Assembly (NCBI RefSeq): GCF_000176135.1
Contig: NZ_ACZN01000017.1
Span: 186,001 to 250,000 of the forward strand
Origin: Vibrio coralliilyticus ATCC BAA-450
GTDB lineage: Bacteria; Pseudomonadota; Gammaproteobacteria; Enterobacterales; Vibrionaceae
Reading direction: 5' to 3'
DNA: 64,000 nucleotides
Both the position numbers and the translations under genes were made by a program. Positions 26,201 through 36,215 of this stretch are shown piece after piece. The first letter of the stretch is position 1. Each line of letters opens with the position of its first letter. The notes below the pieces were generated by a model that saw nothing but the letters and a program-made list of their open reading frames with translations, had not been told where the DNA came from and did no database searches.

Positions 26201-27538
26201 ATGTACTTTTCAGACTTTGCTCGGCGGCCAGTGGACGAGCATGCTCCTTGTGGAGTTAACCCAAACAATCTCGAAGAGTTTGAGGAAATAAAACGGCAGA
26301 TCAATAATATCAATAAGGTTACTGGGCGCGTATCGTGGAAAAAAGTACAGCAGTTATCTAAAGATATTCTTAAGCATAAAAGTAAAGATTTACGTTGCGG
26401 GTGCTATTATGCCGTAGCTTCTGCACACAATGACGGCCTAAGCGGATTTGTTGATGGGCTAAACTCTATACTCGATTTATGCGTAGTGTATTGGTCGTCT
26501 TCATATCCTGAAGTTTCGAAAGCAAGCGCGCGAATGGGTGCTTTTGAATGGCTGGTCGAACATGCCGAAAGACGCGCAAAGCAATTCAATGTCACTGTTG
26601 AAGATAGAGCAATGCTTGAGGCTGGGCACAGAGTATGTCTTCGTATTGAAGAAGAATTACGACTTCACTATGGTCATAAAGCACCTTCTCTAGGCACTAT
26701 CAGACGGTTGTTTAGTCAGTATGTCGACGAAATCAAAGAGCTCGAAGATAAGCAAGAAGCTGCTCAGAAAAAAGCCAAAGAGCAGAAAGAATCCCAACAA
26801 AAAATGCCTAGTCCTTCCGTACCGGGTGGTATCACAGTTAATGTAAAACCACCTGTAGCAGGGAAACCTTCTCCTGTTGAAACGGAAGCCGAAAAAAGCC
26901 GCTCGACAATTTGGACCGTTGCCGCTGTTGTTGGTTTATTTTTGTTCGCGTTGAGTGCCTACTATATCCACAATGATAAGGTTTTAAATAGCTACCAGCA
27001 GAAAATTGCATCGAACAATATTCCTGCACTTCTTGAGGTTACAGAAGACTTAAAGCGTGAAAACAAAGACACACTTAATAAGCTTAAAGAACCATTAATT
27101 AGAACGGTAGATTCTATTGTTTACGACCTAGATAAGTCCCCAGAAAAAATAGGTCAAATATCAGCCTTGGTTAGCATTACAGATAATTTATCTGAGCTTT
27201 ATTCAGACTCCTCCTCTGTTAAAGTACTATCCACTGAACTCCAACGAGTCAAGTTACAGCTAGAAAAAGACTTTGACGATATAACTTCACGTTTTTCACG
27301 CGCCCGAACAGCAATTGCTAATCTAAATCGTGATTCTAAAGATGTGAATACAAAACTCGCTTATCAGTATAGCAACTCATTATTCCCACTACTTGGACGA
27401 ATAGAGTACGCAGAAAAAACAAACAGCGCTGAAGAACTCGATCGCTCACTAATTTTAATCAACGTTTACTTGCATAAAATCGCACAACTTAAGGCGACGC
27501 AAGAGAATAAATCATTAAACCAAGTCGTGGCTGAATAA
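26201..27538 (+). CDS. T6SS ImpA-N domain protein with membrane segment (VasL/TagA-like)
   Basis: 445 aa. The N-terminal ImpA_N domain (residues about 1-190; PCGVNPNNLEEFEEIKRQI, RCGCYYAVASAHNDGLSGFV) is followed by a charged coiled linker, one membrane helix near residue 240 (TIWTVAAVVGLFLFALSAYYI), and a helical C-terminus. This differs from the soluble TssA encoded at 36753 and matches the membrane-anchored TssA-like branch that stabilises or arrests the sheath. TAGGA precedes the ATG. tssM follows after two bases. Confidence 0.88.
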   Translation: MYFSDFARRPVDEHAPCGVNPNNLEEFEEIKRQINNINKVTGRVSWKKVQQLSKDILKHKSKDLRCGCYYAVASAHNDGLSGFVDGLNSILDLCVVYWSSSYPEVSKASARMGAFEWLVEHAERRAKQFNVTVEDRAMLEAGHRVCLRIEEELRLHYGHKAPSLGTIRRLFSQYVDEIKELEDKQEAAQKKAKEQKESQQKMPSPSVPGGITVNVKPPVAGKPSPVETEAEKSRSTIWTVAAVVGLFLFALSAYYIHNDKVLNSYQQKIASNNIPALLEVTEDLKRENKDTLNKLKEPLIRTVDSIVYDLDKSPEKIGQISALVSITDNLSELYSDSSSVKVLSTELQRVKLQLEKDFDDITSRFSRARTAIANLNRDSKDVNTKLAYQYSNSLFPLLGRIEYAEKTNSAEELDRSLILINVYLHKIAQLKATQENKSLNQVVAE

Positions 27539-27540
27539 CT

Positions 27541-30500
27541 ATGCTAAAAAATATTATACGTCATCCGATATTCATCTCCACTTTGCTTGCGTTAGTTCTC
27601 ATTGGTGGTTTAACGGCTGCACATTTCTTATACCCAGAAACCGTTTCAACAAACATTTTGTATATTGGAATTGCGGCCATCGCATTAGTGCTTTGTGCTT
27701 ATCAACTAGTTCTTTTCTTTAAGAAGAGAAAACAAAATCGTGACCAGCAGCTAGAAACAGAAGAAGAGGCCTTGAGCTTAGTTCTTAGACCTCTACTCGT
27801 AGGTTCAAAGAAAAAACCAATCTACTTAATGATCGGTAATAAAGCTGCTGGTAAAAAGCAGTTTCTTACTAGTTCCAATGCTATCAAATCAATTGATACA
27901 TCACGTACCAAGAAAAATGACTTTTTCGAATGGTATGAGTCTGACGAAGCAGTTTACCTAAAACCCGATCAAAGATTGGTGTTCCAAGAAGTTTCCGCGG
28001 CTGACTCGCTACTGTGGGATACTATGGTCGCGGAAGTGATTCGCAGCCGTCCACGTAAACCATTTGCAGGTTGTTTATTCTTTACTGACTTAGAATTCTT
28101 AATCATCTCTGAAGAAGAGCAGATCGATTATGCTCTGACGGCACTGATTGACAGAATTACGTCCATTTGCGATCAAACAAATACCGCACTTCCAGTCTAT
28201 ATGGTCGTCTCTAAGTTAGATAAGCTTCAAGGCTTCAAAGAATATGTCCAATTGAGCCCTCTTAAGCACAACGTTGAATATTTATCCATCGCACTTAAGG
28301 ACGCTAAAGGTGTTTTGGTCGACTACTATCGCGATAGTTTCAACAACTTGGTAAAAGTAATTGAAAAAAATGCGTTGGATTCAACATCACAGTCAAATGA
28401 CACCAAAGAAAAACAAGCGATACTATCTTTCCCGAAACAATTAGAAATTTGTCAGAAGGAAGTTGAGTACGTTGTTCAGCGCCTAAGTGAAGTTAACCGC
28501 GGAGCGTACTTCATTGACCTTAGAGAACTGTTTTTCTCATCATGTCTCCAGGGTGGCAGGAAGTACAACCTGTTGGCAAAAAGCTGCAGCACATACTTTA
28601 ACTTACCGATTATCGCTTCAGAGCACACTCAGCTATCTGAAACGCCTTATTTCACTCGCTTCCTTGTGGAATCTCAGATTCTTCCAGAAGCCGATTTTGC
28701 AGGTGAAAACAAAACCTATCTAAAACGAATATTGCGACAGAGCCGCTTAGCGATGATTGCCTCTATCGTTTTCCTTGCTGGCGGCGCTTATTTGTTGGGT
28801 ACAACACTCGATAGCAACCTTCGCGTGATCTATCAGCTGCTAAACATTGAAACAGGAGATCAAGCATCAGGCCAAGTACGTTTGCTGGATGACAAGCTAG
28901 CACAAGCAATCACACAGATCGAACCTGTCTACGATGCTTGGGTTGAAGGCAGCGAAGCATTAGACAAAGAGATCGTGTCTCTGAATGTGAGTCGCCTTGA
29001 GCCTGCGACAAAAATGGCGTATCAAACGCTCCTTCAATCGATTCAAAAGGAACTGATCCCTGTTATTGAGCAAACTTACCGTGTTCAACTAACCAAGTAT
29101 CAGGATAAGCCAATTCAAGCCTTACCAGTGCTAAAAGGCTACTTGATGCTGAAAGAGCCAAGTAAACGCGATCTGCCGTTTATGACAGCTCAAACGCAAT
29201 CGACTCTCTCAAAAGTCATTGGTGATTCTGAACAAGTAGCCTCTGCGATGAAGTATCTTAATGCATACTTCAGAACAGACTTCGCGCCTGTGAACATTAA
29301 CATGGACATCGTGCGTGCTACACGCAGAAACTTGCTTGCACAATCTAATGTCGACCTTGTTTATGCTCAATTGATCAACCAAGCGAACTCTATTGACCTT
29401 GGTACTTTAAACATTGAACGCGCGGTTGGTTTTGACTTTAACAATGTATTTAACGACCAAATTGACCAAGAATTGCTAGATATTAGCAAGGTCTACACAG
29501 CCACCGGATTTAGTACCTTCTATCGTCCACGCGTCGATTTGATGTCAAAAGACGTGATTACAAACAACTGGGTTCTGGGGTTATCTAAGAATGTCACACC
29601 TTCAAAAGAAGAGCATGAAGCATTCAAAGACCAGATTCGTAAGAAGTATACCGATGACTATATCAGCTACTGGCGTAACGCACTCAGTGAGCTAAAAGTT
29701 AAAAAGTACAATTCAATTGGCGAACTGACTAACGCTATCGACCTTGTTTCTGGCCCTTCTTCACCTCTAACGACGGTACTTAAGCAGGTGTATTCCAATA
29801 CGCACTTCTCTCCAACAGGAGAAAAGGAGCTACTAGCGAATAAACTGCCTACAGCAGCAACCGAAGCGATAGATAAACTAGCAGATTCAGCAGAGGAATT
29901 TGTTCAACCTGATTACTTGCTGATGCAACGCGTCGAACAGGCTTTCTTCCAGCTTAACCGTCTGCAAATCAACGAGACACCAAACTCCCCTACTCCATGG
30001 GATGAGATAGTGACTGCGTTGAGCCGCCTACGTACCTACATGAAGGACATCGCCGACTCACCAGATCCACAAATGGCCTCGCTACTGGCTGCGCGTTCAC
30101 GCATGCAAAGTTCAGAAGCAGACCCGATTATCCGACTTAAGCAGATTGCTCAAAAGTCTCCGGAGCCGGTACGCAGTTGGCTGCTTGGTATGGTTCAGCA
30201 AAGTTGGTCTGTCATGATCGCAGAGTCAGCAAAAGGCGTTCAAACTCAATGGTATAGTGAGGTTTACACTAAGTATCGTGATTTAGCATTAAACAAGTAT
30301 CCATTTGATTTAAATGCAGAAGAAGAAATTGCACTAGAAGACTTCGAGCTCCTTTTCTCTACCGGCGGCATCATCGACACCTTCGTTCAAAAGAACTTGG
30401 CGTCCTTCTATGACACTAACCTTTGGACACCGAAGCGTGTTGATGGCGAGACAATGCCTTTGACGCCTGAGCTTCTGGTCCAATTGAAAAACTACAATGT

Positions 30501-30936
30501 GATTCGTGACACGTTGATTAACAAGAGTACCAACCGTGTTTCAATCCCATTTACTACTAAGATTCTCGACCTAGACTCCAGTGCTATTCGTGCGACAGTC
30601 AAAGTTGCAGATTCGCAAATGAGCTACTACCACGGTCCAAGTCGCATTAGGGAACTGGAATGGCCACCTAAGAGCGGTGACTTTAACGTGAGTATTACTA
30701 TCCAAGACGTAACTGATGAGGGCAAACAATACGTACTAAGCGAAAATGGCCAGTGGGCGATCTACAGGCTGTTGGGCCAATCCACACTAACAAATCAACA
30801 TGATGGAAGTTTTGTTAGTGACATTACCGTTTCAGGTCGTGATCTGAAACTACGAGTGAAGCCACTCTCGCAGAGGAACCCATTTACCCTTGCGGAGCTG
30901 TATAACTTCTCTCTACCCGAAACCATCGACCTATAA
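27541..30936 (+). CDS. tssM: T6SS inner-membrane protein TssM (IcmF)
   Basis: 1131 aa, normal for TssM. Two N-terminal membrane helices (about 10-30 and 37-60), a cytoplasmic NTPase-like domain, a third helix near residue 405 (MIASIVFLAGGAYLLGTTL), then the long periplasmic IcmF-related and TssJ-binding beta region. The P-loop is degenerate: GNKAAGKKQ has Lys where Ser/Thr should follow GK, so nucleotide hydrolysis is doubtful. Forms the trans-envelope complex with TssJ and TssL. Confidence 0.96.
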   Translation: MLKNIIRHPIFISTLLALVLIGGLTAAHFLYPETVSTNILYIGIAAIALVLCAYQLVLFFKKRKQNRDQQLETEEEALSLVLRPLLVGSKKKPIYLMIGNKAAGKKQFLTSSNAIKSIDTSRTKKNDFFEWYESDEAVYLKPDQRLVFQEVSAADSLLWDTMVAEVIRSRPRKPFAGCLFFTDLEFLIISEEEQIDYALTALIDRITSICDQTNTALPVYMVVSKLDKLQGFKEYVQLSPLKHNVEYLSIALKDAKGVLVDYYRDSFNNLVKVIEKNALDSTSQSNDTKEKQAILSFPKQLEICQKEVEYVVQRLSEVNRGAYFIDLRELFFSSCLQGGRKYNLLAKSCSTYFNLPIIASEHTQLSETPYFTRFLVESQILPEADFAGENKTYLKRILRQSRLAMIASIVFLAGGAYLLGTTLDSNLRVIYQLLNIETGDQASGQVRLLDDKLAQAITQIEPVYDAWVEGSEALDKEIVSLNVSRLEPATKMAYQTLLQSIQKELIPVIEQTYRVQLTKYQDKPIQALPVLKGYLMLKEPSKRDLPFMTAQTQSTLSKVIGDSEQVASAMKYLNAYFRTDFAPVNINMDIVRATRRNLLAQSNVDLVYAQLINQANSIDLGTLNIERAVGFDFNNVFNDQIDQELLDISKVYTATGFSTFYRPRVDLMSKDVITNNWVLGLSKNVTPSKEEHEAFKDQIRKKYTDDYISYWRNALSELKVKKYNSIGELTNAIDLVSGPSSPLTTVLKQVYSNTHFSPTGEKELLANKLPTAATEAIDKLADSAEEFVQPDYLLMQRVEQAFFQLNRLQINETPNSPTPWDEIVTALSRLRTYMKDIADSPDPQMASLLAARSRMQSSEADPIIRLKQIAQKSPEPVRSWLLGMVQQSWSVMIAESAKGVQTQWYSEVYTKYRDLALNKYPFDLNAEEEIALEDFELLFSTGGIIDTFVQKNLASFYDTNLWTPKRVDGETMPLTPELLVQLKNYNVIRDTLINKSTNRVSIPFTTKILDLDSSAIRATVKVADSQMSYYHGPSRIRELEWPPKSGDFNVSITIQDVTDEGKQYVLSENGQWAIYRLLGQSTLTNQHDGSFVSDITVSGRDLKLRVKPLSQRNPFTLAELYNFSLPETIDL

Positions 30937-30976
30937 AAAAGTAAACTTATAAAAACAACGTAAGGCAGGATATATG

Positions 30977-31426
30977 ATGTCAACTACTAACCTTCAGGGC
31001 TTAGACAAACTAGATCGGAAAATTCTATCTAACCTTTTGTCTAATGGCCGCGAGTCAATCGCTAACCTATCGCGTAACATTGGCTTGTCACGTACCGCAG
31101 TCGCTGAGCGCATCAACCGACTGGAAAAAACCGGTATTATTAAAGGCTATACCGCACAGATCAGAGTCGAGCAAGAAGGCAGATCAGCAGCAAGCTACTT
31201 GCTGATTTCATGTGAGAAAGGTAAGAAAAATAATGTGACGGAAGCTCTTAAAGAGCTTCCTGAGGTAAGGCTAACGAGTATCGTTGGTGGAACTTATGAC
31301 ATTATCGCTCTAATTGAAGCGCCAGATCTTCAGTCGATACATACCCTGTGCAATGAAATTGAATCGTTTAACGGCATTCAGTCTTTAAACAACACAGTAG
31401 TATTGCATCAACCTATCCGACGCTAA
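30977..31426 (+). CDS. Lrp/AsnC-family transcriptional regulator inside the T6SS cluster
   Basis: 149 aa. The N-terminal winged-helix DNA-binding domain (LDKLDRKILSNLLSNGR, IGLSRTAVAERINRLEKTGI) is followed by a RAM/effector domain (VRLTSIVGGTYDIIALIEA). Two adjacent ATGs occur at 30974 and 30977; the GGA of the ribosome site fits the second better. It lies 40 bp after tssM on the same strand and is probably transcribed with it. It may tie T6SS expression to amino-acid status; target sites are unknown. Confidence 0.9.
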   Translation: MSTTNLQGLDKLDRKILSNLLSNGRESIANLSRNIGLSRTAVAERINRLEKTGIIKGYTAQIRVEQEGRSAASYLLISCEKGKKNNVTEALKELPEVRLTSIVGGTYDIIALIEAPDLQSIHTLCNEIESFNGIQSLNNTVVLHQPIRR

Positions 31427-31460
31427 TCTTTCTCAATGTTTGAGTAGGACACATTAAAAC

Positions 31461-31487
31461 AAAACCCGCGATTTCGCGGGTTTTTTA
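31461..31487. terminator. Bidirectional terminator between lrp-type gene and tssG
   Basis: AAAACCCGCG-ATTT-CGCGGGTTTT, perfect stem with T-runs on both strands, serving the two convergent T6SS operons. Confidence 0.92.
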
Positions 31488-31494
31488 TTGCCTG

Positions 31495-32493
31495 TTAGAG
31501 TTGGCCTATTTGTTTGATTGACGCATCTTTTGTACCTGGGTCACCTAACCACATCGTCTGTCCTAACAAATTGCCTTCCCCCTGCCCTAATTCATTTTTA
31601 GGAATAGTATCAAGCTTAACTTTCATAATGAGGTCCCATGCCAACGGATCGCGCAATATAAACTGCATTAACCCGATCAATGTCTTGTAGTTTGCTCGGC
31701 CTGGAAGGAAAGTTTGATAGGTAGAGAAATCAATATCTTCAATACGTAGATGAAACTTGCCCACTAAATCTGGCAAGGTTTTACCTAAATGCAGATCTTG
31801 ACCAAGTACGCAATTAACATGATTCAGCTTATTTCGTTGAGATTGATGGATCGCAACACGTCGGTAAATCCACTCATCGACAATAACATTCTGCAAGCTG
31901 AAGTAATGAGCCACAATACCCGATATCAATTTAGGAGAGCGTGTACGAGTCGAGAGCTGGCTAACGTACGAGAGTAGCTTTGCTCTGTCTAACTCACTAA
32001 CTTCTGCTTCCTGCATCACCGACGATAAGCCTAGAAGATGCAGCATACGACCTGAAAATGGGTCCTTAGCTTCACTCTGATATTGAATATGATAGCGGTA
32101 TTTTTTCCATACTCGATAAACCAATGAGATATGTCGATTATGAAAGAAATCAAAGAACTGCTTAACCGGGTTATCTTCGTCGTCGCGGCCCGCAAGCTTT
32201 TCAGTGTATGAGGATGGTAACGGTGAACTCGAGCCATGAAGACCTAAAAAGGTAACTTCAACGCGCGAATAAGGGTTACCGTCCATTTCATAATGAGAAA
32301 CAAAGTCTATGTCGCTTTTCGGAAACGCTAAACTTGGAGAAACACTGAATCGAATGTGTTCCTGCCAGATATACTTGTTCTGACCAATACCGTTGTAACT
32401 GTATTCTGTCTGAGATTGATAATGTTTTTCCAGCAATGAGACAGCTTGAAAGAAGCCAAACTCATGGGTTTCTTGTTCAATCTGATTAATCAT
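31495..32493 (-). CDS. tssG: T6SS baseplate protein TssG
   Basis: 332 aa, VasB/ImpH family: the N-terminal FFQAVSLLEKHY and the FLGLHGSSSPLPSSYTE motif are diagnostic. Forms the TssF2G wedge with TssF. ATGA overlap with the tssF stop. Last gene of the kinase-tssABCEFG operon. Confidence 0.96.
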   Translation of the reverse strand: MINQIEQETHEFGFFQAVSLLEKHYQSQTEYSYNGIGQNKYIWQEHIRFSVSPSLAFPKSDIDFVSHYEMDGNPYSRVEVTFLGLHGSSSPLPSSYTEKLAGRDDEDNPVKQFFDFFHNRHISLVYRVWKKYRYHIQYQSEAKDPFSGRMLHLLGLSSVMQEAEVSELDRAKLLSYVSQLSTRTRSPKLISGIVAHYFSLQNVIVDEWIYRRVAIHQSQRNKLNHVNCVLGQDLHLGKTLPDLVGKFHLRIEDIDFSTYQTFLPGRANYKTLIGLMQFILRDPLAWDLIMKVKLDTIPKNELGQGEGNLLGQTMWLGDPGTKDASIKQIGQL

Positions 32494-34238
32494 AGAACGG
32501 TCTGTTGCCCCGCTAGACTTGGCCAGTGATAGTTTTCGCCGGTTTTCTCATCAAACACTTCAAGCTCAGTAAATGAGTTCAGGCTGGAATACAATCGAAT
32601 GAACTCATTTAAGACACTCACCAACAGGAACATATCACCTTCATTGACAAAATACGTCGAGTCTACCGTGAGAGTAAATTGAGTGCCTCGAATAGCCGTG
32701 CCTCTAAATACCCTGTCTGCTGGCTTCATCTCCGTTTTCTTTATCCCGTCCAAGCGATGTATCGACGCTCGATGCGCCTGACGATCGACGCGGGAATGAA
32801 AGTCATAGGTCGATAGAAGCACTTTCAGTACATCTATGTTGGCCAGAGACAGATAGTTCAACGACATGTTTGCGATCAATTGCCACTGCAATTCACCGTT
32901 TACCTGTGGGCTCACCGACTGAGTCGGCTTAGTGATATTGGTGAATGTTGCGTACGTAGGGGAATTGTGTGATGTGTAAGTCACATCGCCTACCGACAAA
33001 CGTTCTGCTAGGTCGCCATTACTACACGTAAGCTTCATAAGCACCGTTTCTGAGCCTAACTCGGCAATATCACTGGTGTGCGTATGGAAAGAGATATAAC
33101 GTTCTAAGCCACGTCCACTGACTCGCTCAGATACCTTGGTTTTGTAAAACTCACGCTTGTCGCGCTGATTAATCTGATGTTCGAACGATTCAAATTCAAT
33201 CAGCTTCTTACGGCTACGCTCGTTCTTACTCCAGGTCTCTACATTTTCAATCGAGTACACTTCGTAGTGATCTTGACTACTACTCTGAGGCCTGACTTTG
33301 TATTCGCTTCGGCGATGCTCCAGTCGAATCGGGTCACCATCTTTGCTAAATAGGTTAACGGCTGGTGTACAGTGCAATCGTAAGTGCTTGTCTTTTAATA
33401 CCACTTCCGAAGGCAATGCGCGTTTAAAGACAAAAGACATCTTAACGGTTGAACGTTGTGGAACGCCACTTAGCCACTCTAACCCAGTCACATCGAAGAA
33501 CATAAACTTCTCTGGTAGAGAAAAGTATTCCTGAAGCAAGCGATACCCAGCAAAGGAGTTGGTTCCGTATGGCAGAATCGCTTCATCATCACCAAAGCCA
33601 ACAGGCTTAATACTGCTTGCAGGCAATTTGTGTTTGTATCCACCGCCAACATCCAACTCGATATAGTCCAGGTAACGGAACAACCAGAGATATAAAGTTC
33701 GCGTTACATGCACTTCACCGTGAAGATAAAAGCGCAACGAGTCCATTTTTAGCCTAGAAAGTTCCTGACCGTATTCTGCGGCTATTGTGACGTCAACGTT
33801 TGAACTCGTGCGACTGTTGGACTGTTCCACATTCGTGATACTGACAGGATAGAGTGCCACATCGTAACAGGTACGGAACAAACACTGCGTCCCCTCAACC
33901 TGCTCACTTGCCATTTCAGCACCACGTTTGACTACTGTTTTCTCAGTCACACTACCCACATGCGGTGATAGCTCTGATACACACATAGACGGAACAGAGC
34001 GCATGTAGTGAGGCCAAAGCAGAGTCATCAATGACTGCGTTAACTCTGGCAGTTCGTCGTCAATCTTTTCCCGAATTCTTCCTGTTAAGAAAGCGAAACC
34101 TTCTAGTAGACGTTCAACATCTGGGTCATAGACACCTTCACCCAGGAAATTCGTCAGTTTAGGATGGTATTTAGCGAACTCGCTTCCCGCTTCGCGAAGA
34201 TAAGAAAGTTCATCCTGAAAATATTTACTGCTGCTCAC
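32490..34238 (-). CDS. tssF: T6SS baseplate protein TssF
   Basis: 582 aa, VasA/ImpG family. N-terminal signature YFQDELSYLREAGSEFAKYHPKL (given here as the YLREAGSEFAKYHP core), DPDVERLLEGFAFLTGRI and LWPHYMRSVPSM. GTG start preceded by GGAG. Main baseplate wedge subunit with TssG and TssE. Confidence 0.96.
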   Translation of the reverse strand: MSSSKYFQDELSYLREAGSEFAKYHPKLTNFLGEGVYDPDVERLLEGFAFLTGRIREKIDDELPELTQSLMTLLWPHYMRSVPSMCVSELSPHVGSVTEKTVVKRGAEMASEQVEGTQCLFRTCYDVALYPVSITNVEQSNSRTSSNVDVTIAAEYGQELSRLKMDSLRFYLHGEVHVTRTLYLWLFRYLDYIELDVGGGYKHKLPASSIKPVGFGDDEAILPYGTNSFAGYRLLQEYFSLPEKFMFFDVTGLEWLSGVPQRSTVKMSFVFKRALPSEVVLKDKHLRLHCTPAVNLFSKDGDPIRLEHRRSEYKVRPQSSSQDHYEVYSIENVETWSKNERSRKKLIEFESFEHQINQRDKREFYKTKVSERVSGRGLERYISFHTHTSDIAELGSETVLMKLTCSNGDLAERLSVGDVTYTSHNSPTYATFTNITKPTQSVSPQVNGELQWQLIANMSLNYLSLANIDVLKVLLSTYDFHSRVDRQAHRASIHRLDGIKKTEMKPADRVFRGTAIRGTQFTLTVDSTYFVNEGDMFLLVSVLNEFIRLYSSLNSFTELEVFDEKTGENYHWPSLAGQQTVL

Positions 34239-34256
34239 GAAGAGTTTCTCCTGACT

Positions 34257-34667
34257 TTAAACGTTGAACTTACCGTCAACGCCCATGAACACATTGATAG
34301 ACATTGGAACCTGACCACCGTTGTGAGAAACCTCACCAGTGATGCCGAAACTCAGCTGTAAGGGATTATGAAAGTCCTGACGATATGTGACTTCGATATT
34401 GCCCAGTCTAGGTTCAAACTTATGAATAGTCGTGCGGATATTCTGCTGAATATGACGCACTAAGTTTGATTGGCTAGCAAGGACATCATTGAAATCAGGA
34501 AGACCATAATCATTGTCTATCATTGCATTCCCGGCATGTGTGTTAAGCAAATCTGCGAGATGAATATGTATAGATTCAATAAGATGTTTGTGTGAAACAA
34601 CTTTTTCGTAGCAATTCTTGGGCTCACCCAATTCAATGCGTTCGAGTAAGCGATAACCTTTTTCCAT
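34257..34667 (-). CDS. tssE: T6SS baseplate protein TssE (gp25-like)
   Basis: 136 aa, gp25/lysozyme-like fold. The region DYGLPDFNDVLAS and the strand pattern RLGNIEVTYRQD match TssE. It initiates sheath polymerisation. Separated from tssC by a terminator-like hairpin, so it is probably less expressed than TssB/TssC. Confidence 0.94.
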   Translation of the reverse strand: MEKGYRLLERIELGEPKNCYEKVVSHKHLIESIHIHLADLLNTHAGNAMIDNDYGLPDFNDVLASQSNLVRHIQQNIRTTIHKFEPRLGNIEVTYRQDFHNPLQLSFGITGEVSHNGGQVPMSINVFMGVDGKFNV

Positions 34668-34677
34668 ACTGACCTCT

Positions 34678-34707
34678 AAAAAGAACGGCCAGCAAAACTG
34701 GCCGTTC
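34678..34707 (-). terminator. Intercistronic terminator/attenuator between tssC and tssE
   Basis: Perfect 10-bp stem GAACGGCCAG / CTGGCCGTTC with a 5-nt loop, followed on the minus strand by TTTTTAG. Lies in the 63-bp gap after tssC and would lower expression of tssE-F-G relative to the sheath genes. Confidence 0.72.
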
Positions 34708-34730
34708 GAATCTTAAATTAGCTACTCTGA

Positions 34731-36206
34731 TTACTGATCCAGTTTACCAACTAGAGACAGGTCAAAGCTCGCACCCATGTACTTGAAGTGAGGACGTACA
34801 GACATTGATACCTTGTACCAGCCTGGATCGCCTTCAACGTCAGATACTTCAACCTTCGCTGCGCGAAGAGGACGACGACCGCGTACTTCTGCTGGCGGGT
34901 TTTCCTGATCAGAAACGTACTGACGGATCCACTTGTTCAGTTCGATTTCAAGGTCAGAGCGCTCCTTCCAAGAACCAATCTGCTCGCGCTGTAGTACTTT
35001 GATGTAGTGCGCTAGACGGTTAATGATGAACATGTATGGAAGCTGTGTACCTAGCTTGTAGTTCATTTCCGCGTTTTTGCCTTCTGGCGTATTCGCGTAA
35101 ACCTTTGGCTTTTGGATAGAGTTTGCTGAGAAGAACGCAGCATTGTCCGAACCTTTACGCATCGTCAGAGCAATAAAGCCTTCTTCTGCAAGTTCAAACT
35201 CACGACGGTCAGAAACCAAGATCTCTGTAGGGATCTTCGTTTCGATCTGGCCCATTGACTCGTAGTTATAAACTGGCAGATCGAATACCGCACCGCCACT
35301 TTGTGGACCAATGATGTTTGGACACCAACGGTACTTAGCGAACGATTCACTGATCTTAGATGCCATAGCGTAAGCAGAGTTACCCCACAAGAAGTTGTTG
35401 TGGTCATCTGTTACCAACTCGTCGTAGTCAAACGCCTTGATTGGGTTGTCTTCCACTGAGTAAGGGTTACGTAGCATGAAACGAGAAGTACAAAGACCTA
35501 GGTAACGTGAGTCTTCATGTTCACGTAGACCACGCCATTTCGTGTATTGAGGACCTTCGAATACCGACTTCAGGTCTTTCATGTTTGGTAGCTCTTCGTA
35601 GCTATCCAAACCAAAGAACTTAGAAGATGCCGATGTGATGAACGGAGCATGTGACATCGCACCAACGTTCGCCATGTATTCCATTAGTTTGATATCTGGG
35701 CTTGAAGACGTTAGCTGGTAATCACAGATTACTGCGCCAACTGGCTTACCACCAAACTGACCGTATTCACGCGTATAGATCTGCTTGTATAGACCTGACT
35801 TCACAACTTCTGGAGCATCTTCGAAGTCATCCAGCATCTCGTCTTTCTTCGCTGAAATAAGTTCGATAAGGATGTTTTCACGGAAGTCCGTGTGATCAAC
35901 CAGATACTTAAGACCACGCCACGTAGATTCGATAGCCTGTACTTCTTCGTTGTGAAGAATCGCATCAACCTGCTTTGATAGCTTCTGGTCAATCTCACCA
36001 ATCATCAAATCAACCAGAGACTGGTCAACTTTCTCGGCAGAGTTGTTACTTAAAAGTTCACCGATGAACGCTTCAACACCGCGCTTTGCAACGTCAAAAC
36101 CTTCGTCACTTGGCTTCAGGCGTGTTTCGTTAAGAATGCTATCCAGAAGAGAACCAGATTCAGCCAACGCCGCTTCTTGTTCTGGAGCTTGTGCTTCTGC
36201 TGTCAT
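34731..36206 (-). CDS. tssC: T6SS sheath large subunit TssC (VipB)
   Basis: 491 aa, highly conserved family: ESTWRGLKYLVDHTDFRENI, GPQSGGAVFDLPVYNYESMG and the C-terminal GDPGWYKVSMSVRPHFKYMG. With TssB it forms the contractile sheath; ClpV disassembles it. tssB ends 10 bp upstream. Confidence 0.97.
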   Translation of the reverse strand: MTAEAQAPEQEAALAESGSLLDSILNETRLKPSDEGFDVAKRGVEAFIGELLSNNSAEKVDQSLVDLMIGEIDQKLSKQVDAILHNEEVQAIESTWRGLKYLVDHTDFRENILIELISAKKDEMLDDFEDAPEVVKSGLYKQIYTREYGQFGGKPVGAVICDYQLTSSSPDIKLMEYMANVGAMSHAPFITSASSKFFGLDSYEELPNMKDLKSVFEGPQYTKWRGLREHEDSRYLGLCTSRFMLRNPYSVEDNPIKAFDYDELVTDDHNNFLWGNSAYAMASKISESFAKYRWCPNIIGPQSGGAVFDLPVYNYESMGQIETKIPTEILVSDRREFELAEEGFIALTMRKGSDNAAFFSANSIQKPKVYANTPEGKNAEMNYKLGTQLPYMFIINRLAHYIKVLQREQIGSWKERSDLEIELNKWIRQYVSDQENPPAEVRGRRPLRAAKVEVSDVEGDPGWYKVSMSVRPHFKYMGASFDLSLVGKLDQ

Positions 36207-36215
36207 AATACCCTC

